Assembly: GCA_026004655.1 (NCBI GenBank)
Contig: BPJO01000006.1
Coordinates: 124,001 to 188,000 of the forward strand
DNA from: Phycisphaerae bacterium
Lineage (GTDB): Bacteria; Planctomycetota; Phycisphaerae; Tepidisphaerales; Tepidisphaeraceae
Direction of reading: 5' to 3'
DNA length: 64,000 bases
The position numbers and the translations under genes were made by a program. Shown one piece after another: positions 38,740 through 48,209 of the stretch (position 1 is its first letter; each line of letters starts with the position of its first letter). Below the pieces are notes generated by a model that saw only the letters and a program-made list of their open reading frames with translations, had not been told where the DNA came from and searched no databases.

Positions 38740-40086
38740 TTACTTCGCCAACAAGACTCGCTCGACAAATCCCGTATCGACCTGGCCCTTTTTGAACTGC
38801 TCATTGTCCATAATCTGCAGTTGCAGCGGAATGGTCGTACGGACCGGACTGACATGAAACTCGCTCAAAGCCCTCTTCATCGTTGTGATGGCTTCATCAC
38901 GGGTCGCGCGATGGACGATCAACTTTCCGATCATGCTGTCGTAGTTCGGGGGGATTCGATAACCGGAGTAAACGTGGCTGTCCCATCGTACGCCAAGTCC
39001 TCCCGGAAGCCTCAATTCCTCGATCATTCCCGGGGAAGGTGCAAAGTTTCGTGAAGGATCCTCCGCGTTGATGCGCACTTCAATGGCGTGACCGCGTTGG
39101 ACGATATCCTTTTGTTTAAAAGACAGAGGCAAACCCGCGGCGACGCGGATCTGTTCCCGGATCAGATCGATACCGGTCACCATCTCGGTCACAGGGTGTT
39201 CGACCTGGATTCGAGCATTGACTTCGAGAATATAAAAGTTGCGATTTTCATCGACGATGTATTCCACAGTACCGGCATTGTAATATCCTGCAGCCTTGAT
39301 CAGACGAACCGCAGACGCACAGAGTTCTTCGCGGGTCTTTTGATCCAGGATGGGGCTGGGGGATTCTTCAACAAGCTTTTGATGACGTCTTTGCATGGTG
39401 CAGTCGCGTTCCCAAAGGTGCACGGCGTTTCCGTGCTGATCGGCGATGACCTGCACCTCCACGTGACGACCGAACTGTATGTACTTTTCAATGAAAACGG
39501 TGGAGTTTTTGAAAGCTTTTTCTGCTTCGAGTCGTGCCTGATTGATACCGGCCCGTAGGGAGACTTCGTTGTGCGCCACTCGCATCCCGCGTCCACCACC
39601 CCCGGCTGCGGCTTTGATGATGACCGGATAACCTATTTCCCGACAGAGCCTGACAGCCTTGTCTTCGTCTTCGATTTCTCCATCGGAACCGGGAACTGTC
39701 GGGACTTTGGCTTTTTTTGCCAGTTTTTTGCAGGCAACTTTGTCGCCGATCGCAGCCATTGCGCTGACGGGTGGACCAATGAACTCGATCTTGCACGAAC
39801 GACAGACCTCGGCAAAGTGGGCATTCTCTGCCAGGAAACCGTATCCGGGATGAATTGCATCGACGTCTGTAACCTCGGCGGCGGCAATGATCCGGGGAAT
39901 ATTCAGATACGAATCGGTTGCGGGAGCTTCTCCGATGCAGACGGCTTCATCAGCCAGTTTTAAATAGGCCGCATCTTTGTCCGCGGTCGAATAGACGCAC
40001 ACGGTTCGGATTCCGAGTTCCTTGCAGGCCCGGATCACACGAAGGGCGATTTCACCACGATTGGCTATGAGAATTTTCTGAAACAT
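38740..40086 (-). CDS. accC: Biotin carboxylase subunit of acetyl-CoA carboxylase
   Basis: A 448-residue ATP-grasp enzyme that carboxylates biotin on AccB, the first half of malonyl-CoA formation for fatty acid synthesis. It has the start [19 protein letters not shown], the glycine-rich loop [44 protein letters not shown] and EVRINAEDP. Its length equals that of E. coli AccC. It follows accB by 84 bases in the same direction, as in most bacteria. Confidence 0.97.
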   Translation of the reverse strand: MFQKILIANRGEIALRVIRACKELGIRTVCVYSTADKDAAYLKLADEAVCIGEAPATDSYLNIPRIIAAAEVTDVDAIHPGYGFLAENAHFAEVCRSCKIEFIGPPVSAMAAIGDKVACKKLAKKAKVPTVPGSDGEIEDEDKAVRLCREIGYPVIIKAAAGGGGRGMRVAHNEVSLRAGINQARLEAEKAFKNSTVFIEKYIQFGRHVEVQVIADQHGNAVHLWERDCTMQRRHQKLVEESPSPILDQKTREELCASAVRLIKAAGYYNAGTVEYIVDENRNFYILEVNARIQVEHPVTEMVTGIDLIREQIRVAAGLPLSFKQKDIVQRGHAIEVRINAEDPSRNFAPSPGMIEELRLPGGLGVRWDSHVYSGYRIPPNYDSMIGKLIVHRATRDEAITTMKRALSEFHVSPVRTTIPLQLQIMDNEQFKKGQVDTGFVERVLLAK

Positions 40087-40170
40087 GGTGTTTGGGGTCC
40101 CAAGATGAGGTTTTTGCGGTAAACCCGGACCGTATCATTTCCTTGACGGCGTAGAAAACGACCATCAGCG

Positions 40171-40773
40171 TCACGACGGCTTGACCAGGAACAAAACCTG
40201 TCCGAACTCGACCGGTTTCCCGTCTTCTGCAAGGATCTTGACGATGGTGCCCCGGCACTCGGCTTTGATATTATTAAACACTTTCATGGCTTCGATGATG
40301 CAGACATCGGTGTCTTCGTTAACGACCGAACCGACATTTACGAAGTTTTTGGCATCGGGATTGGGTTTGGCGTAGAACGTACCGACCATGGGGCTTTTGA
40401 TGGCGATCAATCCGGATTCGTCGTCGGATGGGGATGCGGTATCGCCGCCAACCGATCCGGAAGACGCATTCGGGGTATTGCTAGGTGCAGGAATCGAAGC
40501 CGGAGAAACCGGAGAAGCCTGCACCGTTGGACCGGCCGAGGCAACATACCGGGGTCCTCGACGTAAGACCACCCGCTGATCACCGTCCCGCAAATCCACC
40601 GTGTTCAGATCGTTGGCTGACATCAATTTGACCAACTGCTCGAGCAGGTCCAGATTCATTGGGGATGAAGCGGATTGAGAACCTGACGACGATTTAGATG
40701 ACTTTACCGATAGGGGTGTCTTTGATTTTTTCTTCAAGGCAATTGCCCTCGATATTTCCCTACATAGCCCCAT
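40171..40773 (-). CDS. accB: Biotin carboxyl carrier protein of acetyl-CoA carboxylase
   Basis: AccB carries biotin between AccC and the carboxyltransferase. The biotinyl domain at the C-terminus has the EAMKVFNNIKAE motif, whose lysine is biotinylated, and a Pro/Ala/Ser linker (about 95-125) separates it from the N-terminal helical part. The longest frame gives 200 residues. A TTG at 40737 with GAGGG 8 bases upstream, or an ATG at 40659 opening MNLDLLEQLVKLM, could be the real start; the latter most resembles typical AccB. It is the first gene of the accB-accC pair. Confidence 0.92.
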   Translation of the reverse strand: MGLCREISRAIALKKKSKTPLSVKSSKSSSGSQSASSPMNLDLLEQLVKLMSANDLNTVDLRDGDQRVVLRRGPRYVASAGPTVQASPVSPASIPAPSNTPNASSGSVGGDTASPSDDESGLIAIKSPMVGTFYAKPNPDAKNFVNVGSVVNEDTDVCIIEAMKVFNNIKAECRGTIVKILAEDGKPVEFGQVLFLVKPS

Positions 40774-40884
40774 CCGTGGGGCGGTTTATCGAATCGGATA
40801 CCATACCCAACCCCGTGCCGTCGGTCAAAACCCGATGAGGATCTGGTCAATTCCGATGCTCCGTTTTTTGATAACCGCTCCATT

Positions 40885-42123
40885 TTACAAGCCCGTCGGG
40901 GGAACCGGGATCTCACCGGAAGTGTCTCGGAGTCGGGGAGCGTCAAAACGAGTATAAAATCTTATCCAAAATAAACTTATGATCATTAAAACCGGACACA
41001 ACGTGGCCGTGGCCAGACCCCATCGAAGGTCAGTCGCATCGGCGACGACTCCGACCACCCAAGGCATGATGATCCCACCAACGTTGCCCAAGGCCGCCAA
41101 CAACGCGAACATCGTCGCCCCACCGGTCGGATACCGGTCCGCAGCCACTGCCAAAGTGCTCGGCCACAAGCACGACCCACTCAGACCCACCAGCATACAC
41201 GCCGTCAACGCCACCTCTCTTGAACCGGCAAACGACGCCACCGGAAAAAGTATCGTCGTGACCAGACAGCACACCAACATCAGCTTGATAGCATCCAGAC
41301 CGGCCGGTAACAGCATGATCCCCAATCGACCTATCACCATCGCTAAAGAGAATCCCACCAAACTGATTCCGCTGATCCATTGTGAAAATCCCAGCGTCGT
41401 TTCAGCATACGCGGGCAACCAATAAGCCATACCCGCTTCGGTCGCTCCGCCCATACAGATCGCGATCATCAAAGCCACAAACACAGGCTCGATCATCAGT
41501 TGGCGTGTGGGAACTCGACGTTGATGGTCCTGCATCAAGGGAGGCAATCCGATTACCGCAAAAATCAACCCCAGGACCGCTGGCAGAGGGAGCAATCCCC
41601 AAGCCACCTCCCGCCAACCGTAGCCCCATCGTAGCGCCAATGAACCGGCCAGGATCGTCATAACAGCCCCCAGACAATAAAACGAATGAAGTAAGTTCAT
41701 TGACAATGTTCGTCGGCGTGGCTGAACCGCAGCGATGATGGGGCTTAAAATCATATCCAACGCTCCAGCTCCCAACCCCATCACCGCGGAACCGTACATC
41801 ACAGCTGCGTAACTGTCTGCCAAACCGATCACACACAAACCGACTGCGATCAGTACATTTCCCCCGACCGAGAACAACCGGGGTCCCCACCGATCGGCTA
41901 ACGGACCGGAAATCAAAATCCCCGTCACCAATCCTGCAAATGTCACCGACCCGATCAAACCCAGTTGTTGATCATCCAACCGTCCGTCTTCTGCAAGGTC
42001 CCCCGCCAGCGTGGTCAGAAACACCGGTAAAAAATTGATCGCTATCGCCAACGACATCATAGCCACATAACTCGCGGCAATGACCAGCCAAAGTCGTTGA
42101 ATGAAGGGTTTGAATCCGGACAT
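40885..42123 (-). CDS. MFS transporter, sugar-permease-like
   Basis: A 412-residue major facilitator protein with about 12 predicted membrane helices. The first half has GLIGSVTFAGLVTGILISGPLADRWGPR, the MFS loop 2-3 motif (G-x-x-x-D-R-x-G-x-R), repeated more weakly in the second half. The style is closest to FucP/GlcP-type sugar and small-solute transporters, but the substrate cannot be assigned. It lies on the minus strand between accB and ruvX. Confidence 0.75.
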   Translation of the reverse strand: MSGFKPFIQRLWLVIAASYVAMMSLAIAINFLPVFLTTLAGDLAEDGRLDDQQLGLIGSVTFAGLVTGILISGPLADRWGPRLFSVGGNVLIAVGLCVIGLADSYAAVMYGSAVMGLGAGALDMILSPIIAAVQPRRRTLSMNLLHSFYCLGAVMTILAGSLALRWGYGWREVAWGLLPLPAVLGLIFAVIGLPPLMQDHQRRVPTRQLMIEPVFVALMIAICMGGATEAGMAYWLPAYAETTLGFSQWISGISLVGFSLAMVIGRLGIMLLPAGLDAIKLMLVCCLVTTILFPVASFAGSREVALTACMLVGLSGSCLWPSTLAVAADRYPTGGATMFALLAALGNVGGIIMPWVVGVVADATDLRWGLATATLCPVLMIISLFWIRFYTRFDAPRLRDTSGEIPVPPTGL

Positions 42124-42149
42124 GAAGAATTGGAATCATAGAAAAAGGA

Positions 42150-42617
42150 TCAGACCTGTAAGGCAATCGGCAAGGGTGGCAGTTTGCCGTCCAAAAAGGC
42201 CTGAAGAAAACCCGCCGCCGACACCGCATCGATCCTGTTTTTTTTCTGTTGGCGGGTCAGTTTCGCGCCTGATCTTTTCAGATCGATCAATCGTTGATCT
42301 GCCTCGAAACTCGACAGGCGCTCGTCCACAAAAATCACCCGATGACTCGGAACCAACGATCTCATCGACTCGATCAACTGTTTTGACCATGCGATGACCT
42401 TCTGAGCCTGTGGACCCAAAGTGTCATCCATGTTCAACGGAAAACCGATCACAATCCGTTCCACCCCTTCCCGTCGAACAACCTGAATGATCGAAGGAAT
42501 CGCCAGTACCGGATCATTTACCACAATGACTTCCAATGGTGTAGCCCATTGTCCACCGGCATCGCTGATCGCAAGCCCGATCCGTTTGCTTCCAGGATCT
42601 ATCGCAAGGGTACGCAT
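42150..42617 (-). CDS. ruvX: RuvX/YqgF putative Holliday junction resolvase or pre-16S rRNA nuclease
   Basis: A 155-residue RNase H-fold nuclease of the RuvX/YqgF family. It starts MRTLAIDPGSKRIGLAISD, with the conserved D-x-G-x-K-R-x-G, and has VIGFPLNMDD and FVDERLSSFEA with the second and third acidic residues. Roles reported for the family are resolving Holliday junctions and trimming the 5' end of 16S rRNA. Its length is normal. It is 26 bases upstream of the MFS gene and 41 bases downstream of manC. Confidence 0.93.
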   Translation of the reverse strand: MRTLAIDPGSKRIGLAISDAGGQWATPLEVIVVNDPVLAIPSIIQVVRREGVERIVIGFPLNMDDTLGPQAQKVIAWSKQLIESMRSLVPSHRVIFVDERLSSFEADQRLIDLKRSGAKLTRQQKKNRIDAVSAAGFLQAFLDGKLPPLPIALQV

Positions 42618-42658
42618 GTAAAAATCGACTGATCGATCCGACGATCAGGATGGAAAAC

Positions 42659-43747
42659 CTAAAGATACTTGTCCCCATATTTTTCCTTGACCTTGCCCAC
42701 CAGATCCTTGACCCGCTGGGCATCATTTTGATTGCAGATCATGGTCACATCCGGGGTATGAACGATGATCAAGTCGCTTACCCCAACGGCGGAGACCAAA
42801 TGATTACAATCCCTACAGATGATGATGTTACCGTCGGCGTCGAGTGTGAGGACTTTTTCACAATCGATGGCGTTGTCATATTCATCCATCTTGAGCGTCT
42901 CAGCCAGGGCCGGATAAGAACCGACATCGGTCCAATTGACCGGCATTTCAACAACGACAACCACTTTTCGCTGACTGGCTGGCTCCATCACAGCATAGTC
43001 GATGCTGATCTTGGGCAACCGGGGATAAACTTCGGCCAGGACGGCGTTTTGGCTGGAGGTTCCCCAAGCTTCAGCTACTTTCATCAACCCCTGATAACTC
43101 TGTGGCAGATGAGCGGCAAGCTGCTCGAGCACGGAATCGGCCCGCCAGACGAACATCCCGCTGTTCCAGTAAAATCGCCCCGATTCCACGTACCGATCGG
43201 CGGTCGGCTTGTCGGGTTTTTCCTTAAATGCAAGAACATGATAAACCCCCTGTTCTTCACCAAACGCATCTCCCCGTTGGATATACCCCAATCCGGTGTG
43301 ACCGTGGGTCGGAACGATCCCGAACGTTATGAGCGACTTGGGGCTGGTTCGTGTCACGTCGAACGCTTTGCGAAGACAGGCCTGAAACACGTCGATCGGT
43401 TCAATCACATGATCGGCAGTGACCACGGCAAAAGTGGCTTCGGGGTCCTTTTTATGCAGGATCGCAGCCGGGAAACCGACCGCGTTGGCCGTATCACGTG
43501 CCTGAGGCTCCCCCAGAAGATTGGATTCAGAAAGCTTTGGCAAGTTATCCAAAACCGCTTTGCGATGATGCTCTGCAGTGCAGACATAGATCCGTTCTGG
43601 TGGCAACACCCCCAGTAAACGATCAAAAGACAACTGCAGAAGACTTTTGCCGTCCTTGACGGGCAACAGTTGCTTGGGAACATTCTGCCTTGAAAGAGGC
43701 CAGAGTCTGGTCCCCGACCCGCCAGCCATAATTACACCGTATTCCAT
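42659..43747 (-). CDS. manC: Mannose-1-phosphate guanylyltransferase
   Basis: A 362-residue nucleotidyltransferase making GDP-mannose from mannose-1-phosphate and GTP for cell-surface glycans. The N-terminus GVIMAGGSGTRLWPLSRQNVPKQLLP is the full signature, with the further motifs ATFAVVTADHVIEP, GYIQRGD, FKEKPD, NSGMFVWRAD and NWTDVGSYPAL. The size fits the short form that lacks a fused phosphomannose isomerase domain. Confidence 0.95.
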   Translation of the reverse strand: MEYGVIMAGGSGTRLWPLSRQNVPKQLLPVKDGKSLLQLSFDRLLGVLPPERIYVCTAEHHRKAVLDNLPKLSESNLLGEPQARDTANAVGFPAAILHKKDPEATFAVVTADHVIEPIDVFQACLRKAFDVTRTSPKSLITFGIVPTHGHTGLGYIQRGDAFGEEQGVYHVLAFKEKPDKPTADRYVESGRFYWNSGMFVWRADSVLEQLAAHLPQSYQGLMKVAEAWGTSSQNAVLAEVYPRLPKISIDYAVMEPASQRKVVVVVEMPVNWTDVGSYPALAETLKMDEYDNAIDCEKVLTLDADGNIIICRDCNHLVSAVGVSDLIIVHTPDVTMICNQNDAQRVKDLVGKVKEKYGDKYL

Positions 43748-43902
43748 GATCCCGTTTCCTGTTCGTAATTAGCATTCGGTCTATTAGCAACCAGACGTTC
43801 TTATCCCCTGGTAGGAAACAAACGTCCGGATCCAGTAGTAAGCACGCACCTCAAGTATACACCTATTTTATTTCAATTGAACGCCTTGGTTTCGTTTCGG
43901 CC

Positions 43903-43908
43903 TATAGT
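43903..43908 (+). promoter_or_regulatory. -10 box directly before the photolyase gene
   Basis: TATAGT ends 5 bases before the ATG at 43914. Transcription would start at or in the first codons, so the mRNA is probably leaderless. No Shine-Dalgarno sequence is visible. No good -35 at standard spacing. Confidence 0.4.
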
Positions 43909-43913
43909 TTTGT

Positions 43914-45425
43914 ATGCCACCCACGATATGGTTATTCGAAGATCAACTCTCACTCGATCTAGAGCCCCTTAACCGATCGAAAGATGCTGCCGTGTTATTG
44001 ATCGAATCCGATCGTAACATGAGACGACTGCCCTATCACCGTAAAAGACTGGTTTTCCTTGTTTCCGCCATGCGACATTTTGTGCAGGAGCTTCAATCCT
44101 CGGGACGCGAGGTGGCCCATTATCCTCTTCAGAAAACAGGCTATCGTGACAGCCTTTCTGCCCTCAGACATTATGTGCGGAAAACCGGATGCAACGAGTT
44201 TTGGATCATCGAACCTAGCGAATATCACACCCGAAAATGGCTAGAATCGCTTACGGATCAATTAGGCATCAAGATTACCTATTTTCCCAATACGCTTTTC
44301 CTGACTGATCGTCATGAGTTCAGACAATGGGTCCAAGGGATCAAATCTCCGGTCATGGAGCATTTTTATCGAAAAATGCGTGTCAAACATGACGTTCTAA
44401 TGGACGGAGACAAACCGGTCGGCGGAAAGTGGAATCTGGATCACGAAAACCGTAAACCGATTCGTGGCCAAGTCGATATTCCCCGACGAATGACCTTTCC
44501 ACCCGATGGGATCACCCAACAAGTGATTCAGGAAATCGACCGCCGATTTTCGGATCATTACGGAACGACCGATGGGTTTGACCTGCCGGTGACCCGGTCC
44601 GACGCGCGAATATTTTTCGATGACTTTTTGGATCACCGACTTGCCGGTTTCGGGGATTATGAGGACGCGATGCTGACAGACGAACCGGTTTTGTTTCATT
44701 CAATGATCTCGCCGTTGATTAACGTAGGATTGCTTGATCCGTTGGAATGTGTTCGGGCTGCGGAAGATCGATGGAGGCAAAATAAAGCACCGTTGAACGC
44801 GGTGGAAGGGTTTGTCCGTCAGATCTTGGGCTGGCGGGAGTATGTCTACGGCATTTACTGGTCTTTTATGCCAGAGTATCGCGACCGTAACAGTCGCGGT
44901 TCTGAAAGAAAGCTTCCCGACTTTTTCTGGAATGCCGACACCGATCTGAATTGTCTCAAACAGTGTCTCAGGCAGGTGGTCAAGCACGCTTATACTCATC
45001 ACATCCAGAGGCTGATGGTTTTATGCAATTTTGCGACCTTGACAGGTATTTCACCCCAAGCCGTGAACGACTGGTTTTTGACCATGTACGTGGACTCACA
45101 TGACTGGGTGGTCACTCCGAACGTCATTGGAATGGGAATGAACGCCGACGGCGGGACGATGGCGACGAAACCCTACGTCAGTTCCGCAGCCTATATCAAT
45201 CGAATGAGTGATTATTGTCAGAAGTGTCGATACGATCCGAAAAGTCGTACAGGAAAAAATGCCTGCCCGTTCAACTACCTGTATTGGACCTTCCTGCGTC
45301 ATTTTCGAGAATCGTTAGGGAAAAACATGCGAATGAACATGATCCTGAAAAATCTGGACCGGATTCCCCAAAATGAAATGCGACAGATGATGCAGCACCG
45401 CAAGCAGTTTATCGAGTCACTCTGA
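43914..45425 (+). CDS. Fe-S cluster photolyase/cryptochrome (PhrB type)
   Basis: A 503-residue member of the FeS-BCP group of the photolyase/cryptochrome family, which repairs (6-4) photoproducts using flavin and carries a [4Fe-4S] cluster. The N-terminal antenna domain begins PPTIWLFEDQLSLDLEP. The C-terminal FAD-binding part has QILGWREYVYGIYW and the four cluster cysteines: one in VLCNFATLTG, a CQKC pair, and one in NACPFNYLYW. The length matches PhrB. It is a single gene with a likely leaderless promoter, convergent with the following unknown gene. Confidence 0.93.
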   Translation: MPPTIWLFEDQLSLDLEPLNRSKDAAVLLIESDRNMRRLPYHRKRLVFLVSAMRHFVQELQSSGREVAHYPLQKTGYRDSLSALRHYVRKTGCNEFWIIEPSEYHTRKWLESLTDQLGIKITYFPNTLFLTDRHEFRQWVQGIKSPVMEHFYRKMRVKHDVLMDGDKPVGGKWNLDHENRKPIRGQVDIPRRMTFPPDGITQQVIQEIDRRFSDHYGTTDGFDLPVTRSDARIFFDDFLDHRLAGFGDYEDAMLTDEPVLFHSMISPLINVGLLDPLECVRAAEDRWRQNKAPLNAVEGFVRQILGWREYVYGIYWSFMPEYRDRNSRGSERKLPDFFWNADTDLNCLKQCLRQVVKHAYTHHIQRLMVLCNFATLTGISPQAVNDWFLTMYVDSHDWVVTPNVIGMGMNADGGTMATKPYVSSAAYINRMSDYCQKCRYDPKSRTGKNACPFNYLYWTFLRHFRESLGKNMRMNMILKNLDRIPQNEMRQMMQHRKQFIESL

Positions 45426-45435
45426 CAAAATGCTG

Positions 45436-46035
45436 TCAGTCCCCGACCAAGCCGAGCAGTTGCCGGATGGCCTGAAACCACCGTTGAGTGGTTTGATCGA
45501 TTTCATAACGAAGGATATCCGCAAGCAAAACATAATCCCGTGATTCCAGGGCGCTACGGATCGAGCGAAGTTGCTCTGCAAACTCCAAAAGAATCTGTGT
45601 CAGGGAGATTCCCTCGACCTGGATCCTTTCGAGGTCTACTCTTAACAGCATCGCCACCTTTTCGATCGCCTGCCGGGCGGTCTGCCAAGTGGTAAAGCAA
45701 CCGGCCAGTTTTTGGAGTGCTTTGTTTGTTTCACCGACAACCAGGTGTTCCGTGGCCGAACGCCGCGCGGAGTCGGCTTGTTCCATTTGAACGATCACTT
45801 CGGTCAGAACATCCCTTGCGATCTGAGCCGGTTCGGTCGTTTCAATATAAATGGTATGCCCGAGTAATCGCCGGGATCGCAACGCGGGAATATGCGATAA
45901 ATCCGGTTCGGTCCCGTCAATAAGCACCTGGGTCACCAAACGGTTCTTCTCCTGCAAGTGACTCAGGACATCCCCGAGTGTGGACAATCCGAGCTGCTCA
46001 ACGGGGAGTGATTCTGAATCAACGGTCACGGTCAT
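45436..46035 (-). CDS. Protein of unknown function, helical
   Basis: A 199-residue soluble protein without a signal peptide. The first half is mixed alpha/beta (STLGDVLSHLQEKNRLVTQVLIDG, a segment suggesting a small domain) and the second half is long amphipathic helices (QTARQAIEKVAMLLRVDLER, RSALESRDYVLLADILRYEID). I do not recognise a family. The latter half could form a four-helix bundle. It is convergent with the photolyase gene (10 bases apart) and precedes a 0.9-kb region with no intact gene. Confidence 0.65.
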   Translation of the reverse strand: MTVTVDSESLPVEQLGLSTLGDVLSHLQEKNRLVTQVLIDGTEPDLSHIPALRSRRLLGHTIYIETTEPAQIARDVLTEVIVQMEQADSARRSATEHLVVGETNKALQKLAGCFTTWQTARQAIEKVAMLLRVDLERIQVEGISLTQILLEFAEQLRSIRSALESRDYVLLADILRYEIDQTTQRWFQAIRQLLGLVGD

Positions 46036-46259
46036 GACGAACTCCTTCGTTTACAGATTCCCCCCCACCGTTTTCCACGGCTTGTCGAATCATCGACCTT
46101 TACGACCTGAAAACTTGAGCCAGTCCGATAAATTAAACCCATGTCCCCAAACGATATCGGCCATCTAAACCGTTTGGTCTGCGCCAACACCCTTAACCTT
46201 TAATCGTACACACCCAAAGATATGATCTGACGCTTTTCTATACAAAGATTGAAGATTTG

Positions 46260-46760
46260 CGTCGCAATACTCGGAATGGACAATGACCCGAGAATTGTTC
46301 GATCCCACAGGTGTTCCGGACCGTTCGATCCGACGGGGGATAATATTAAATTAGCAGAGCATCCCTATTCCCGCGTGTGATCGCGATGTCGATCCAAGGA
46401 TTCATTGCTCAATGACATCGAAAAGAGTTCTCATCGCGGCAGTGTCTTGCGATATCGATGGTAGCGATCAAACGGATGTTGCCACAATTCTGACCGGGAT
46501 GCTGGAACACCACAACCAACCGATTCTCTGATCGGCTCACACCGAATTGCGGTAGCAGGCTGACACCGCAACGCTGCGTAAAACGGTCGAACGCGATCCT
46601 TTTGATCTGCCCATGAGAAGGCCCGAAGGCAGATTTTTAAAACTCATCAAAAAAATCAACTTGATCCGAAACTCTTTGCTTCGGATAAACTACGAGAATT
46701 AACCGGTTAGAAAGACGCAGTGATCGAGTAGGCCATTCAAATATCCTTTTGATGACTCCT
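46260..46760 (+). pseudogene. Decayed coding region
   Basis: The 907-base gap 46036-46942 holds no intact gene, but between about 46260 and 46760 all three plus-strand frames show short protein-like stretches that break off at stops: FDPTGDNIKLAEHPYSRV, then MTSKRVLIAAVSCDIDG... (39 codons from 46412), LIGSHRIAVAG and LDPKLFASDKLRELTG. Frames change between pieces, as in a gene that has lost selection. A direct repeat GTTCGATCC-n-AC-n-GG occurs twice near 46288 and 46317. The family is not recognised. The rest of the gap (46036-46259 and 46761-46942) shows nothing. Confidence 0.4.
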
Positions 46761-46942
46761 TTGTGCAGAACACGCGTTTGAGCTTGTTCATGATCCTTCG
46801 GACCCTCTGCACAACCCCTTCTTCTATTAATTGTTATGATATCAGAGTAAACTCATGCTTTATAAGAGTGGCGTAAGACCGTGATATGTTTCGCGAAGGC
46901 CCGCATTTGACAATCCTGTCTTTGGCATTACGGTAGCTTTGG

Positions 46943-47884
46943 ATGTCATCGAACGTTTCTGACATCCTCAAAGCTCGCTTGCGATTTATGTTACGTGCGG
47001 AGCGTGCGTTAGGCATCGACGCGGTTGTCCTGAGTACTACCGGAATGCCTGTTCATAGGGCGTCATCCTCAGAATCAGAAGAGGAGTGTGTGGGCACAAC
47101 ATCAAGGAACGATCCGCTCGTTGTATCGGATTCCCCATCCCACTCATTGCGGCGTTCAACACTCCGACCTCAACCGGTAGTGTCTGTTGATGTGCAGAAG
47201 AAATCCGAAATCCCGAAACCGTCGCTTTTTAATACCCCTGTGAACGATTTTAAGCTCCCCACCGAACCGTTTACTTCACCTGTTTTGTCGAAAGACGAAA
47301 AAGTCTTGCGTTTACAGACGTTGGATGAAACTCAGGTTCGGGGTTGCACGAAGTGTCGGCTTCATGAGACGCGGACGAATACGGTTTTTGGAGAGGGAAA
47401 TCCCGAAGCCCGAATCATGTTCATCGGAGAAGGTCCTGGAGAAACCGAAGACCTTCAAGGCAGGCCTTTTGTAGGAAAAGCCGGTCAATTGCTGGACCGT
47501 ATGATCCAAGCGATGGGATTAAACCGGTCGGATGTTTACATTTGCAACATCGTCAAATGTCGCCCGCCTAACAATCGTGAACCAGCCCCTGATGAGGTGG
47601 CTACGTGCACGCCTTATCTTTTAGAACAAATTGAGATCGTTCGACCGGAAGTCATTATCACTCTCGGAAGACCCGCGACACAGTTTATTCTTCAATCCAA
47701 ACTGGCCATGAATCGGTTGAGAGGTCAATGGCATCTTTGGAGAGGAATTTCGATCATGCCGACTTACCATCCTGCCTACCTATTGCGTAATTATACGGCG
47801 CAGACACGAGGGGCAGTATGGAGCGACCTGAAACAGGTGCTTCAACGTCTTGGGCTTTCTGTTCCCAAGCGGTCGGAAGAATAG
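46943..47884 (+). CDS. Family 4 uracil-DNA glycosylase (Fe-S)
   Basis: A 313-residue base-excision repair enzyme that removes uracil from DNA. The catalytic domain occupies residues about 125-305. It has GCTKCRLHETRTNTVFGEGN with a CxxC pair, FIGEGPGETEDLQGRPFVGKAGQLLD (motif A), ICNIVKCRPPNNR and TCTPYL with the other two cluster cysteines, and MPTYHPAYLLRN (motif B). The first 120 residues are a low-complexity Ser/Pro-rich extension seen in several planctomycete homologues. No Shine-Dalgarno sequence is seen. Confidence 0.92.
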   Translation: MSSNVSDILKARLRFMLRAERALGIDAVVLSTTGMPVHRASSSESEEECVGTTSRNDPLVVSDSPSHSLRRSTLRPQPVVSVDVQKKSEIPKPSLFNTPVNDFKLPTEPFTSPVLSKDEKVLRLQTLDETQVRGCTKCRLHETRTNTVFGEGNPEARIMFIGEGPGETEDLQGRPFVGKAGQLLDRMIQAMGLNRSDVYICNIVKCRPPNNREPAPDEVATCTPYLLEQIEIVRPEVIITLGRPATQFILQSKLAMNRLRGQWHLWRGISIMPTYHPAYLLRNYTAQTRGAVWSDLKQVLQRLGLSVPKRSEE

Positions 47885-48209
47885 AATCCGATTTCGACAG
47901 GTGCGTTTCTGACCCTGTTTTTTCAGCCAAAAATGCCACTTTCAGATTTTGTTATTGACGTGATTTTTCTTCAGTTTATGTTACGCGGTTCACGCAACAA
48001 TGTGAGTTTTCATCGCTGCGTGACACGATGCGAATGACATTATTTGGTTATTCTCAGAGAATCATTTCCGGGAGAGAATATCTCCGGTCCATTCATCACA
48101 AGGCCGATGACTGTTGCCTATGATGATGAACCGAATGTCATACGTTCCTGTCGTTGATCGAGTTTGATCCATACGAAAAACGTTATTAGATAGAAAAGAA
48201 CGTGAAAAC
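47885..48209. other. Gene-free leader region of dnaA
   Basis: A 325-base AT-richer gap between udg and dnaA. It contains a candidate promoter (47955-47982) and an inverted repeat of TCACGCA (about 47991-47997) with TGCGTGA (about 48016-48023), roughly 20 bases apart. No match to a TTATCCACA DnaA box was seen, so an origin is not supported. Confidence 0.4.
47955..47982 (+). promoter_or_regulatory. Candidate promoter of dnaA
   Basis: TTGACG at 47955-47960 and TATGTT at 47977-47982 with a 16-base spacer. It lies about 230 bases before the dnaA ATG, which would give a long leader; a closer promoter is not obvious. Confidence 0.35.

Noticed and set aside
42650-43618. A 322-codon open frame on the plus strand
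   Set aside because: It is antisense to manC, which has complete family motifs; no independent similarity.
46288-46330. GTTCGATCC words resembling a tRNA T-loop
   Set aside because: No flanking T-stem, anticodon arm or acceptor stem can be formed; the words are part of a direct repeat in decayed coding DNA.
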